A stretch of DNA of 64,000 nucleotides from positions 19,980,185 to 20,044,184 of the forward strand of contig CM019216.1 in NCBI GenBank assembly GCA_009741485.1. The letters run 5' to 3'. This stretch comes from Malurus cyaneus samueli. Taxonomy: Eukaryota > Chordata > Aves > Passeriformes > Maluridae. Positions 13,190-25,338 of the stretch are shown here, in pieces. The position numbers and the translations under genes are program-made. Position 1 is the stretch's first letter. Each line of letters starts with the position of its first letter. Under the pieces are notes generated by a model. That model was not told the origin of the DNA. It did not search any database and saw nothing but the letters and a program-made list of their open reading frames with translations.

Positions 13190-13690
13190 TTTTTCAACTT
13201 CCCACTACACATAAGATGCCTCTCAACATCAACTATGAATTTCATTAATTCATCTCATTTTGCACAAAGTCCTTGATGAAAGTATTTAATAAGATTAATC
13301 CCAAGATCAGTCTTTGAAGAATCCGAAAGTAACCTGTCCTCATTCTGAATTTTCCTCTTCTAATAATATCCATTTTTGTCTCTTTTGGCCAGCCTATTTC
13401 TCACATTACAATTTTTATTCTAATCCCTATGTTATTTACTTTAACTAGTAGTATTACATCTGACACCATATCAAATGATTTACTGAAAACCAGACAGATC
13501 AGCTCTACTATGTGTCCTTTAATTAGAAAATCAGCTATTTTATCACAGAAAGCGATCAAGTTACTGTGACACTGTCTATCTTCATAAACCCTTGTTATAT
13601 TTTTTTTACATATTTTCCAATGCCTTTAATTATTGCTACCTTAAAAATAAAATTGAAAATGATGACCCACTATGAAAAACAGGCTACCAG
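13190..13690 (-). mobile_element. Ancient CR1/L3-like LINE, reverse transcriptase relic
   Basis: On the minus strand three reverse-transcriptase landmarks occur in the proper order. The motif A region at 13470-13493 reads LVFSKSFD against the CR1 family LDFSKAFD, with the catalytic Asp changed to Val. A motif B-like QVTFGFFKD lies at about 13300-13337, against QVTSGVPQG. A motif C-like KFIVD lies at 13228-13242, against KFADD. The spacings are shorter than in an intact element, as expected after small deletions, and stops and frameshifts are present. The DNA resembles old amniote CR1 copies (L3-like, as in turtles and crocodiles) more than young avian CR1. It is a dead relic with no coding capacity. 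Confidence 0.72.
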
Positions 13691-16600
13691 AGCAACAGCA
13701 ATGTGACCATATTTATTTCTTCTTTCTTATGTATGGAATGTTCACATACACACCAGAAGACAGTTTCAAGAAATACTAACAATGAACTACGATTTTTTAT
13801 CTGTGAGTGCCTGATGAAAAAACAGTAACTAGCAGTCTATGTGAATATGTCCTGCTCCTCAAATATTCCTTGAAGCTATGAGTTAAAATGATTCAATCTC
13901 TCCACATACTGTGGAAGTGTCAAAGATGCCTTCAAGGCTATATATTTGTCTGCAATGAAAATAAGTTCGGTGCATCATTTCACACAGCTGCAAATGTCCA
14001 TCACACATAAAAAAAGACATGCAAATTCCTAAATGACTTCAGTATTTTTCAAAGTACTACAGACAACTTCTCCTGGGCCAGAGAGAGAAGCAAATTCCAA
14101 TTGTGCTAGCCTATCTCCTTTGTAGATGTTTTTGCTATTTAATTAATAAATAAATTTTTAAAAGTGACTGTCAGATGAAAGAGTCCATTAACATACAAAT
14201 TAACAATGATTTTATCAGATCTTTCCCCAGCTAGTGATTATTCAGTCTCCCAGGCCACAGAACCATGACTGAAGGTATGCTACGAGCCAAATTCTGTAAC
14301 TGGCTAATCATTGTCTTCAGGGAAGTTGGCAATCAACAGAAGGGAAATGCAGTCTCAGGAACTCTCCTTACACAAACCAAGGCCAGAAAATTTGAAAGAC
14401 TCTTTTAGGGTATTGCGCACAATTTCTGGTACAGGTCAGGCTTGAAATTGCTTAGGAATAGGCTTTTTATCAGTAATTTGTAAACTTTCCATCCATTTAT
14501 TTTTTTTAAAAAAGCCAAACCTTCTACCTGAGGAAAAAAAATTCCTAAACCCCATAACTATTTTCTCTAATGGTTTATTTCAGATTAGTTTAATTATTTT
14601 ATTGCTTCATAAAAAATGGTTCTCTTGCATTGAATCCCAGTGCTCATCCACGGTCTGGTTTTGCAGAATGGGGCGCTCTTTATTCCACTCTCAAAGGTAC
14701 AACATGAGAATTTTGCAGCAACACAGGTCCCAGAAAGAGAGAGAACATGGATACCAAAGGAAAGGAAATAAAATTTCCATAAAGCATCTATGCACTTCTT
14801 TGGCACAGAAAAGTTTGAACCCAAGATTTCGCAGTTCTCAGTATTCAAAATCTATGCAAAAATGAATTATGCAGGAGGAGGGGAAAAAGCAAAAAACAGA
14901 CAAAAAAGAGGAGAGAATGCAAACTTCCTTATCTCTAAGCTTCATTCCTGGTTTTGTCATTATTCCTTTGTTTCATGTAAAACAAGAACTGTTGTCTGAT
15001 ACATCTGCCTTTACATCTTATATGCCTAATTTAGGCATGTAATATCACCTTCATTTTAGAAGATGGTTTCTTTATCCTGAATCTCTTTAAGCAGTAGAAA
15101 GAGTTTGGAAAGCCTGGAAAGATCAGTTCTGCTCAAGACTATGTGGCACACTTAAGCAAATAATTTCTCTTTCTGGTAACTTTCAAAAGGCACTGATTTT
15201 TCTCTCTTTTATGGAGTGGAAAATAAAGCACCTTTTTCTAGGCAAATTCCCAAATTACGAGTCTTGAACTAAGAAATTAATTAGATGAGCTTGATCTCTT
15301 ATTTGCTATATTTATTCTATCCAAAGGTGTATTTCTTCTAAATAAATATATTCATGAATTAAAGCATTCAGGTGCTTTGTCTGAACAGAACATCTGATGG
15401 TGTGCTAAACTTCAAACACATGAGCCATAGCTTGGAAGTCAGTGGGATTACTTCTGCAAATGCTTCAGTGGACTAGAGAGAGCATTTTAGAGTCAAACCT
15501 TGCTATTACTGTATATTACATTAACCATTGGAGAATATGCCCGAGTTTTACATTTTCTGCTTTATAAAGGTTTTTACTATAAAATGTTAAATGGCCTTTT
15601 CAGCTGAAACTCAGTAGGGCTAAGAAGGCAAGCCCTTCTGTGCATACTATATTACTCCTATTAAAATGATCTGAAGTACATGAATTTCCAGTGACCTGTC
15701 TTGAAGCATCTTGCCGAAAAATGTCACAATTAGCAGCAGGCTCCTGCTGAGGGTTTGATTACGCAGCAAGGAGCTAACTTTGCACCTCTGGAAGTTTGAC
15801 TTTAACTGAAAATGTCTCTGTTGGTTTCAGTTTATTGCCCACTGAGTGCATGTCCATCCCAAAATTTAGCATGATGAATTCAGCAGTCTCTACGGGAGGG
15901 AGCATGAGGGACAGAAAGGGAAACATCCCAGATCAGTCCCCAGGCAACAAACAAAATTATATCACAGAGGGATTAGTGCCCTGTAAAAGAAATGAAAAAA
16001 TGGCAAACAGTTAGGCAGACAGATGGCTGGAGACTAGTGAAGACAAAACAGTTACCAAAAATTTGGAGAATGATGGAGTGGGATTTACACCATCCTGCAC
16101 CAGTTGGGGTAATGCTGGGAGTGTCCAATGCCCTTGGAAAGTGCCAGCACCCCTAGCTCTAAATAGAATTGCACTTCTGTAGAAGGGTGATGACTTAGAG
16201 GGGGAATTTGATAATTAATTCTAGTAATTCCTGTGTTTTATCAAATTACTAAGCACTAAGTCAGCTGCTGGAAATTCTTGTATTTATGTTTTTGGTCTGC
16301 TACATTCAGGAATTCCTGCACCTTAAACAAGTCTGTGGTGAAAATAACTTGAGACAACCCTTTTAATCTCACATTTGGAAAGGCCTAATAGCATTGAGCT
16401 GTTATGGATCAGATGAACCCTTTTAATTCACTGGGAGACACTCATGCTCCACTGCCACTTGAAGTTTTAGATCCCAAAGAGCACTAGTAACTCAGAAACT
16501 GGATAAATTCTCCACATGCTCAATTAGTCAAAATTGTCTTTTGTGTACCTGAACTTGTACTGAACGACTTCAGGCCCTGACCTCTCAGGGAAGCTGCTGA

Positions 16601-18157
16601 AAATTAGGAGCTGCATAAGGAGAGTCCAGTTCCTTGATGTTTATAATTATGGATATTACAAGTCCCCTTTCAGGTGGGAGATCAATTGTCATTAGTTACA
16701 TTCATCCACCATAGAATCTAATTTGAAACCTAAGTCCTCAGAACTCCTCTGAAGACCCCTTCCTACCACCAGCATGTCTGTCTATTCTACATATTTCTTA
16801 GTGAAATACAGTGAACCTCTTCCCTCATCACAAATGTTCCTAAATTTCCTGAAACGTGTATGAATTGTTCTTATCCACTAATGTTTAGAGACCATTTCTT
16901 GAGGTTTTTTTTTTTCCTTTGCCTGTTATGTATTAAAAATCAAAATAGAAGGGAACATTAGGGGTGCCCCTCAGCTTGCTGGGCTGCTCATTGGGATGGT
17001 GAGTTTGCAGACAGGAAGGTAAACCCAGACAGTGACAGATTTGCTCCACACAAACATCAGCATCATCCCACACATCTGTGGCAAACACTGAGGTGAACAA
17101 AGCCTGTAGAGGAGGGTTTGTGCTTGTCTTTCAAACTCATAACCAGTGAGCAGGCAGTCAGTCAGTCATTGGTGTTGTCACATCCATCATCAGCTATGTT
17201 TCCACTCAAAAAGTTTAAGGGTAGCAAGAGCTTTTCCTGTGGGGATGCAGATTTGTTTAGTGGCCAGGGTGTGCTGTGGTGTCGCGAAGGGAGTCATGTG
17301 CTCTGTGCCAGGATATGCCCTCCCATTCTGAGTACAGGTTTGGGTGTCACCTCTGTGGGACCATTGCCAAAGGCAGCCTGTGTGAGTTGTGCCACATCAC
17401 GGATAGAAAGACAAGCTGCACAGACAGGAGGCTCCTGCCTGCAGAGCCAGAGCGTGTCTTGAGTCATTTTATTCACTGTTAAGGATGGAGCATCCTCCGT
17501 GCAAGCTGTGAAACACAGGTTTTGGTACAAGCACACAAAAGAGGAACCTGGATTCAGGTCTGGCATTTCCCAAATGGATGTGACAGCTGTTATCTCTTAG
17601 TTAAGACTTCTCCCAGAAATGTGACTTGGAGTCATTGGCTTTTCCTCCTGGCTCTGTGAAATGGCTTTCTAAATGATGTCTGCTGTGACTTTAACCCTTC
17701 AGTTCTGAACTCTGCTGGTGTTTTTTTTTGGGGGGACTGAGGGGCTAACTCAGGAATTTTCTTGGGTAACAAAGAGCCTGGAAGCTTCCTCCTAGCACTG
17801 GGATCACACCTTGTCCTGCCCTTGTCAGCATCCTGAAGGATAAAAGCTGGATGTTCCCTATCACTGACATGTGCAAGAATTATAACCAGATATAGCCTGC
17901 CTGGCTGAAGGCTTCATGAATAATTATGGCAGATACAGCAGAGTTCTGCACTTTGGTCTAGCCTGTTCCACCAGCATCTCATTGCCAGATTAAATTTTCC
18001 TACTAAAAAAGAGTCCTTCAGTTCATTTAAATTATTTTCAGAACAATCGGATTTTTCCTACATTAATTAGCACATGTTTTGTTTTATGAGTCTTACACAG
18101 AAAGAAGCTGGGGAATTATTTAGCTTAAGAGAAAATATTAGAACTTGTCAAGATCTT
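13691..18157. other. 4.5 kb of noncoding DNA
   Basis: No gene recognised. It holds one possible ancient repeat (15403-15472). A less AT-rich stretch at 16.95-17.5 kb has overlapping open frames on both strands (up to 114 codons on the plus strand), which have no recognisable domain and do not suggest a single coding frame. Confidence 0.5.
15403..15472 (+). repeat. Possible ancient palindromic amniote repeat
   Basis: The order 'gctaaacttcaaacacatga', 'ggaagtcagtgggattactt' and 'ctgcaaatgctt' resembles a widespread palindromic amniote repeat. In that repeat a segment like 'gcttaactttaagcacatga' leads into 'gaagtcaatgggactactca' and 'catgcttaaagt'. The match is short and diverged and the family assignment is from recall, so confidence is modest. 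Confidence 0.4.
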
Positions 18158-18184
18158 TGCTGCTGCTGTTGTTGTTGTTGTTGT
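18158..18184 (+). repeat. TGC/TGT trinucleotide microsatellite
   Basis: Three TGC-type units followed by five TGT-type units, directly adjoining the first copy of the 83-bp duplication. Short repeats at such a position can promote slippage or assembly errors. Confidence 0.85.
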
Positions 18185-18350
18185 ACTATGCTCTATTAAT
18201 GCAGATGAGCAACAAATATGCTTCCATAAATTGAATCTGACTATGGCGGCCCCAAGAATAACCCAANTACTATGCTCTATTAATGCAGATGAGCAACAAA
18301 TATGCTTCCATAAATTGAATCTGACTATGGTGGCCCCAAGAATAACCCAA
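18184..18350 (+). repeat. 83-bp direct duplication flanking a single N
   Basis: Copy 1 is 18184-18266, a lone N is at 18267, and copy 2 is 18268-18350. The copies differ at one position, C at 18247 versus T at 18331. A one-base N between nearly identical copies is what an assembler leaves when two contig ends overlap but were not merged. The likely truth is one copy, with the C/T difference being a heterozygous site or error. A genuine tandem duplication is possible but less likely. An open frame running through the N (18231-18425) is meaningless. Confidence 0.9.
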
Positions 18351-20506
18351 GGCAGAAAACTAGGGAAAAAAAAATACAGAGACAGAAAACCTTTCTCATT
18401 ATTTTACTATAAAAATCTTAATTAGTCCCAAAGGTTTTTGTTATAAAATTCAGGTAGGTAAGGCACAGAAACTTTTTGTCAAGCAGACTATGCAAAAAGT
18501 AGGACAGTGACACAAAAAGAGTTGCAAATGAAGCGAACTTGTATTCTACCAAGTGAAATATTTATAAATCTACACAGTTATCTGCCCATGGAACAGGTAA
18601 GGTAGTATAAATAAATTACATTTCAGAAATTAATACATTCTTCTAATTGAATTTATCCTTGAAAATTAATAGAATTCTACCAATCTTTGAGGCAAAAACT
18701 CTCCACACATTTGCTTCTATATTACAGGGGAAAGATTATTAGTGGCTTGTAGTATGGTGATTGCAAATTAAATATGGAAGTTTGCAGCAATTTGAATATC
18801 ATAGGGAAATTATCTTTTCCTGTCTATATCTTTCAGCCTCTACAGCTAGGATTTTTTAAATTAGGCTTATAATATTTTTACTTTCCTGAACTATTACCCA
18901 CAGCTATATTACAGCTAATCAAAAAAGCTCCAGTTCCAGAAATGCACAGAACAAATCAGTAAATGCCTGATAGCTCCTGGCACCTCATGACAAGAAATTG
19001 GTGCTTGAACGTGACACATGGAGAAATACATCTTCAATTCATGCATTATCTGTCAACTTGACCTCTGTTTACAGTCTGATTAAGTGTTCATACAGAAACG
19101 TGCTCCACTCCAAACTCGTATTTTTTGTATGCATTGGAAAACAAAAAGGTACTTTGCTTACTCAAGTGGCAAAGGCGTCCTCTCATTTTAAAACCAGTCT
19201 GGAGAGCTGACTTGATGTCCTTGTTTACCTTCATTGTGATTCAGCAACAGTTCTGACACACTGATCATGTCTTCTTTTGAGACCTAAATGTTGTATTCCA
19301 GTACTCTGGAGGTTTGATTATAACATTAATAGTTAGTCTTCTGAACCATTTCCTGTAGGATTCTCTGGCATCTCTCTGTAGAAAGTCACTTGCAATCTGA
19401 GCATGGTAAGGACATCTGCTGCTGTGAATGATATGGGAGGAGCCCTTACCTTCCCATAAATCCCTCATGGACTGAGCTGTGAGATGGGTGTGATTTCAGG
19501 AAGTTGTACATGCCCTCAGGGGAACAAAAACAAAAGAAAATGTATCTATGGACTTCCAGTAGTGGGGCTAAGCAGGGTGAAAATTATCCACTTAATTCCT
19601 TCCTGCAGTCCAGCCCTTAAAAACTAAGTCTTATTGAATTCTCTATACAGATGTGGGAAGAAATGATAAAGGAAGCTGATTTATGACTTAGTTGGTTGTT
19701 TGTTTTTTTTTGTTTTTTTGCTTGTTTTTTTGGGTTTTTTTTTTTTTTTTTTTTTTTTTAATACTGTTATGCTTCACAGGGAAACAGGAATACACCTTAT
19801 CTTCTGGTCAACTAAACATTAGATCATAATCCCTTCCCAGTTATGGCCTTTCACCATTTCAAAAGGGACAGGGTAGGGAAACAAACAGCTGTGGGGAAAA
19901 AAGCAATCTTTATTTATGGCAATACAGACATCAAAATTGCTTTACCCAGCTAGAATTCCAGAGATGCACAAGCATAGATCAGTAAAACAGCAGTTCCTAG
20001 CAGGTTTTGATACAAAAGAATGGACTTTTCCTCAGGCGTTTTCTTTCCCATCAGCTCACCCAGCATTTTCTGTTTATTCACTCAGTAGTATTCATTGATC
20101 AATTACTCAGCTGTGCTTGGCATGAGGAAAGTAATAGTTCACTGGTGAATCTGAAAGTAGGCAACAGACTTGTGTTCAGCCTTTGTGCAGATAAATACCT
20201 ATGCCCTGTGTTTTATTTCTGCAATGTATCAGATATTTTATAAGTGATAATCTAATATTATTTGAAATAGGAAACATTCATTATTTCAATTACACTGAGG
20301 GTTTTTTTAAGGTATATCCCAATAGTGTAAGGAATAGTTATGTATGTATTTATTTATGGGGATAACAGCAAGGAAATAGATAACCAACTTCAAAGCACAG
20401 ATCTCTAGAATTGTGATGTTTTTGTTAGAGGTTATAGATACAGGATGTCATCTTCCATAGGTATCAGTCACTATTTAGGACAGGGATACATTTGGAGTGT
20501 TCTTAG
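18351..20506. other. Noncoding DNA, no gene seen
   Basis: Unique AT-rich sequence with one T-rich low-complexity tract at 19691-19759 (separate entry). No exon or transposon recognised. Confidence 0.55.
19691..19759 (+). repeat. T-rich tract with (GTTTT)-like units
   Basis: T runs separated by single G, GC or GGG, ending in 25 Ts. Simple sequence. Confidence 0.88.
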
Positions 20507-20706
20507 GATCATAGAATTGTTTGGGTTCGAAGAGACCTTAAAGATGATCCAGATGTTCCAGCACCCCTGCCACGGACAATGACACCTTTCACTACAGAAG
20601 GTTACTCGAAGCCCCATCCAACCTGGCAATGAACATTTTCAGGGACAGAACATCCACAAGTCCTCTGGGAAACCTGTTCCAGTGTCTCACCACCTTCATC
20701 ATCTTA
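20507..20706 (-). mobile_element. CR1 LINE, 3' end, about 200 bp
   Basis: The plus strand begins with 'ggatcatagaattg', the complement of the CR1 3' terminus. It continues with 'gttcgaagagaccttaaaga', 'ccatccaacctggcaatgaa' and 'cctgttccagtgtctcacca'. The copy is 5'-truncated near 20706 and noncoding. Confidence 0.9.
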
Positions 20707-21653
20707 TACAGTTATTTGATAAATTATATATCTGTATGTATGTATTTATAGAGAAAAAGAGATCTAGCCTGAATACCTTCTTAAAAATATCTTAGGAAGA
20801 ATACAATGCAGTAATAAGGAATAAGGGGAAAGCATTTCATAAATAATAATACAAGTATAATATATCTTAACATTGCAGAAGGGAATATTTTAATGCATAT
20901 AAAAGTTCATAAAGCCTTGAGCTAGGGGAAGGCCAATTGCATAAAGCTTTCTCAACATTGTATTAAAAATGCAAAACTCATCAAACTTTATTGTTAGAAA
21001 ACCAGACCATAACTCCCATGAGTCCCTTTATGAATATGAAAATATTTGCAGAGTTTGTCCAGCTGATATCTCTGAGAACATAACTCAGTTATTTTAAATT
21101 TATAACACTTGCCTGTGTCAACCAAAATCCAACATCCACAGCAAACGCCCAAAGCAGAAAAAGCAGGCCAGTTACAATCAAATCTGTTCATGTCTGTGCT
21201 CTCTGGACTGACTGAGTCAGTTGTTGTAGAAGTCTAAGAAGATGCAACAAAAGAGGTTTTAACATAATTTTCTTTTGTAATCAATAGGGACTTTAACTTT
21301 TGGAGAAACTTAGGCTGGGTCAATTAGATGCTTAAAAAAAAAACAAAACAAAAACCCCAACCTTTTAAAATTAAAAATTAATTTTAATTGCAAAAGAAAA
21401 ATCAGCCTTCAAAGCCTTGCAAAGCTGTTGTTTGAAAGTGCAGGTAAACATAACTAAAAACCTCAGGCTGATTTTATGATACAAGAGGATGTTAAGTCAA
21501 TTAAAGCAAAACACCAAAAAAATTACTTCACTATTTCTTTCATAATCTCTAGTCTTGGCTCATATGGTCAACCATCACATATTTATTATCATAGTCATGA
21601 ACATCATAATCAGATGATTCAATCGTCCTTGTATACAAAGTTTTCACCTTTCT

Positions 21654-21682
21654 ATGCATATATATATATATATGCATACATA
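21654..21682 (+). repeat. TA microsatellite within a palindrome
   Basis: ATGCA, about eight TA units, then TGCAT. The whole is self-complementary. Confidence 0.85.
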
Positions 21683-23319
21683 CTAGTAGGAGAAATATGA
21701 AACTTTATTAGCAGTCCAACTCTATTAGCTAATATTGTCTGCTCTTCCTGCAAATCAAATACTTGACACCTGTTCTTATTTATGAATTTATTACAAAGAA
21801 ATAAGGTTTGGAGTAAATTTTGCAGACTTCTGCGAGTTGTTTATTTTTTTCAGCTGTTTTTCTTTTCTGTGATAGGGATGTATGAATCAGTCACTATTTA
21901 CATGTAACTCCTCATATTTTTCTTTCTTTCCTTCTGAAGGGCATGGCACATTATATTAAGTTTATACAGCCATATATCTATTATCTGGAACATGAAGTAA
22001 ATTTTACATACTTGAAATTTTTAAGGAAGGTGGGTTCACAACACTTTAGGATCTAGGCAATTTATCCCTTCTTGGTTTGATTGATGTGAATCTGCTGGTT
22101 ATCCCCACCCTTTGGTTCAGGGAAAAGCAGAGCTGAGCCTGTGGTGTAAATACATACGTACACAAAGGAAATATATGTTTAATAGACACATCTGTAACTC
22201 ATGAACAGCACAAATGGTCCATTACTATTCCTTTTCCCTGGCTAACAAGACATAGGTCACTGGTGGAGGGCACAAAGGTCCTGCACTCCCTCACTTCCAG
22301 GCACACCACACCCGTTTTAGGATTTCCTGGATTCAAACGTGGTTCCATCCAGGCCCTTCATTCACTGTCAGCTCTCCCCTTGGCTCTCTTCCCTTGGCTT
22401 TCACCAGAGTCTGGTTTTCTCCAGTAGCCCAAAGTTTGCTGGGAAGTGTTTGTGTGTATGTGTGCACACACATTTATACATACACAAAGAAGAGACCACA
22501 TTCTCACAACAAATAGGCTGGAATAGAATTCATCAGGAAAACAGATCAGAGCACAGCGATCAAGTGCTGGCATCAGGGAGGGAATCACTTGCCTGTTCCC
22601 TCAATCTCCCTTCTTTTCCATGTTCCTTTTCCCTCATATACCTTTGTCATTTCTTTCTTCACCCTTGGCCCTGCTGAGATAAACAACAGGTCCCTAACCA
22701 GTTTTTCCCAAAGGGCTCATTTTGGCTACATCAAATTTGGTATTTCTGACACTATTTCCTAGGTCACTGTGGTCTTATGTGGTGATGTTTATGGGTTGTG
22801 TTATCTCTGTTGGCCTTGCAAGGCTGGTCCCCCAAAGGCTCACAAAGCTCCCTTTCAATTATTTGTGGAGTTCAACCACTTCTCACATAATTCCCCCTTA
22901 ACCATCTGTGAAATACGTCCATCCCTCACAGCACTATCTGTAACATTTGTCAGCTGTCTCATGCAGCACATTTTCATGTCAAGTTCAACTAATTTCTTTT
23001 ATTGCATTTACTTCATTAAACATCAGGACAAGGCCATTTACATGATTAAAAAAAATAATTTTAACAAAATTTTAACTTTAGCTGTTGTCACAAAAATGTT
23101 ATCACAATTTTTTTTTTCTCTTTGTTTCCATTTCTATATAAAGACTTCTAATTTACTCAAATATTTGAAATATTGGTGTCATTTTTTTGTGTTTTGTTAG
23201 CATGTGCAATGCATGATTTCTAGAAAAAGCACTAGTCCTCTAAGCCACATGAAACCACTGAGAAACTGATACAAAATGAACTGATACAAAATAGATAGTA
23301 AACAACTTATTTTCTGACC

Positions 23320-23341
23320 AAAAAAAAAAAAAAAAAAAAAA
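23320..23341 (+). repeat. Poly-A, 22 bases
   Basis: Uninterrupted run of 22 As just upstream of the CR1 at 23363. Its relation to the CR1 is probably accidental, because that CR1 is oriented away from it and CR1 elements do not end in poly-A. Confidence 0.9.
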
Positions 23342-23362
23342 GGCCAATTGGTTTCCTCAAAA

Positions 23363-23830
23363 AATCATTGAATCACAGAATATCCTGAGTTGGAAGGGAC
23401 TCACAAGAATCATCAAATCCAATTCCTGGCCCTGCACAGGACACCCCAACAGTCACCCCATGTGCCTGGAAGCATTGTCCAAAAACTTCTGGAGCTCTGT
23501 CAGGCTTGGAGCTGTGACCGCTGCCCTGGGGAGCTGTTCCAGCACCCAAACAACCTTTGGGTGAAAAACCTTTCCCTGATATCCAATCTAAACTTCTCCT
23601 GACACTGCTTCAGGCCATTCCCTCGGGTTCTGTCACTGTCATCACAGAGCAGAGATCAGTGCCTGCCCCTCCTCTTCCCCTCACAAGGAAGCTGTACCTG
23701 CAGTGAGGTCCCCCCTCAGTCCACTCCAGGCTGAACAGACCCAGTGCCCTCAGCTGCTCCTTGTGTGGCTTCCCCTCAAGACCCTCCACCATCTTTGGTG
23801 CTTCATTTACACATTCTCTTGGCTTTAGAC
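23363..23830 (-). mobile_element. CR1 LINE, 3' end, songbird-like subfamily
   Basis: The 3' terminus (complement of 'aatcattgaatcacagaata') is at the left end. The body shows 'gttggaagggactcacaaga', 'ccctgcacaggacaccccaa', 'cttctggagctctgtcaggc', 'tgccctggggagctgttcca' and 'agagcagagatcagtgcctg' in order. The 5' end is truncated near 23830, where similarity fades. It belongs to the same subfamily as the copy at 39261-39697, which lies in the opposite orientation. It retains a tract of about 15 bp (around 'cctcttcccctcac') that the second copy lacks. Confidence 0.93.
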
Positions 23831-25307
23831 TTGCATCTATTCCCAATTTCCTTAGCATTTACCCACAATACAATACTCTATGTGTCCAGTAAAGCATTTT
23901 TATTAAAACATTTCTTTTAATACAACTAATCAACATTATTCACTGACAATTGTTTTCTACTGTCTTTCAGATCCAAAAAGGAGCCATGCTTAATATATAT
24001 ATATTTGGTTTTTCATTGCCAAGAGCTATCTTTGTTCATAGTGACTGATAGGTGAGACCAGGCACTCCAGTCCCATTGTTCATGCACTCAGTTCTACCTA
24101 GTCAAATATTCAGAATCTGTGCTAAAGTAGACTATTTTTTAACCATTTGAAACAGGAGACAGACAATGGTATTTTGTAACTGTGAGTCAGACAGGATGCA
24201 GCTCAGGCTATGCTCTCTTCTACATGCAAAACAAACTGTGCATTGAATTGGGAAGATCCAAATTTCACAGTGGGAAGGATGCATCAGATTAAAATGATGC
24301 ATAATCATAGCAGTATGATACTGTGCTTGGGCATGTAAATTGTTTCAAGAGAACTAAGTGCTAGACACAGGTATTTCCAGAAATGTTTACTTGCTTTATC
24401 ATTTACAAACAGGTGAAAAGGGAAAAAGAGGCTGGCAATCTCCTTCAAATTAATTTTCAGCAGAGGGGTCTCTTGTATTAAGGAGATAAGCAACTTGTGC
24501 TGAATTACTACACAAAAAGTTAACTATCTAAAGAAGTCCTGAATCAAAATTTATCTAGAAAACAAGAAAAAAAATGGTACTTATGAAGAGAATAGTGATA
24601 AGAAATGTGTAAGTGCTCTAAGCCAGATAAGTTAACCATCTAATTCAAAGGACTGCAGAAGCCCTTTAACTGAACCCTAGTGCAATCCTTCAAATGTGGA
24701 ATATTCCTTTCTACTGTTGTCAAAGCTTCCTTACTGAAGTTACAAAAGTGCTCTCTTTCTTAATGATTGTTATTCAGCATGATTTATAAAGATAATTTCT
24801 CCTCACTTCCTCCCCCAATTCTGACAATCTTTAACTTAGGAAGAAGGACAAGTATTTTTTTTTTCTTGTTGGACTGCACAGAAAAGTATAACTGTTAATT
24901 TTTGAAATGCAGGGTTGAGTTAAAGGGAGTATTAGGATAAAACGATTCATGGGAGAGTCCTCTGGATGACTGCTATAACATCTGCTTTACACATTCTCTT
25001 TTGTCTTTGTCTTCCTCAGTCCTCTTTATAGAATATATCTTTTTCCAGTTACCTTCTGGTAGCCTTGTTGCTCATTTTTATTCAGACACAAGATGAGACT
25101 GATGAAAATATCAAGGTACCTGAGATGATGGAACTTATATATTATATAGAGACTGCAGACCAGTGGCTGATTTCACATTCCTGAATTCTCATGATGCCCT
25201 CAAATGCTGGAATTCCCTTTGCCTGTGTGTTGAACTGCTCTGAAACTAAGAAAGAGCATTTTCATTGCACTAAATCAAAATGAAGTTACTGGGTTTTTTT
25301 GTTGTTG

Positions 25308-25338
<31 letters not shown>

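Larger units (their letters stand above)
20707..23362. other. Noncoding DNA, no gene seen
   Basis: Unique sequence with short microsatellites at 21654-21682 (separate entry) and about 22446-22487 (GTGTGTATG paired with CATACACA, a weak inverted repeat). An open frame of about 143 codons near 22769-23200 matches no protein I know, and its later part is low-complexity Phe/Lys-rich sequence typical of AT-rich DNA. Confidence 0.5.

Noticed and set aside
17118..17462. Cysteine-containing 114-codon frame in a less AT-rich patch
   Set aside because: CxxC-like pairs in the overlapping 17276-17482 frame suggested a zinc finger, but spacing is irregular and several frames overlap, so chance is likelier.
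18231..18425. Frame running through an N
   Set aside because: It spans an assembly junction within a duplicated segment, so it cannot be interpreted.
22769..23200. 143-codon plus-strand open frame
   Set aside because: Unremarkable composition grading into Phe/Lys-rich AT-biased sequence, no similarity to a known protein, and CR1 and poly-A follow.
23390..23602. Open frames shared between 23.4 kb and 39.3 kb (LCQAWSCDxCPGELFQ-like)
   Set aside because: These are antisense or noncoding reading frames of the CR1 3' region present at both sites, not a conserved gene.
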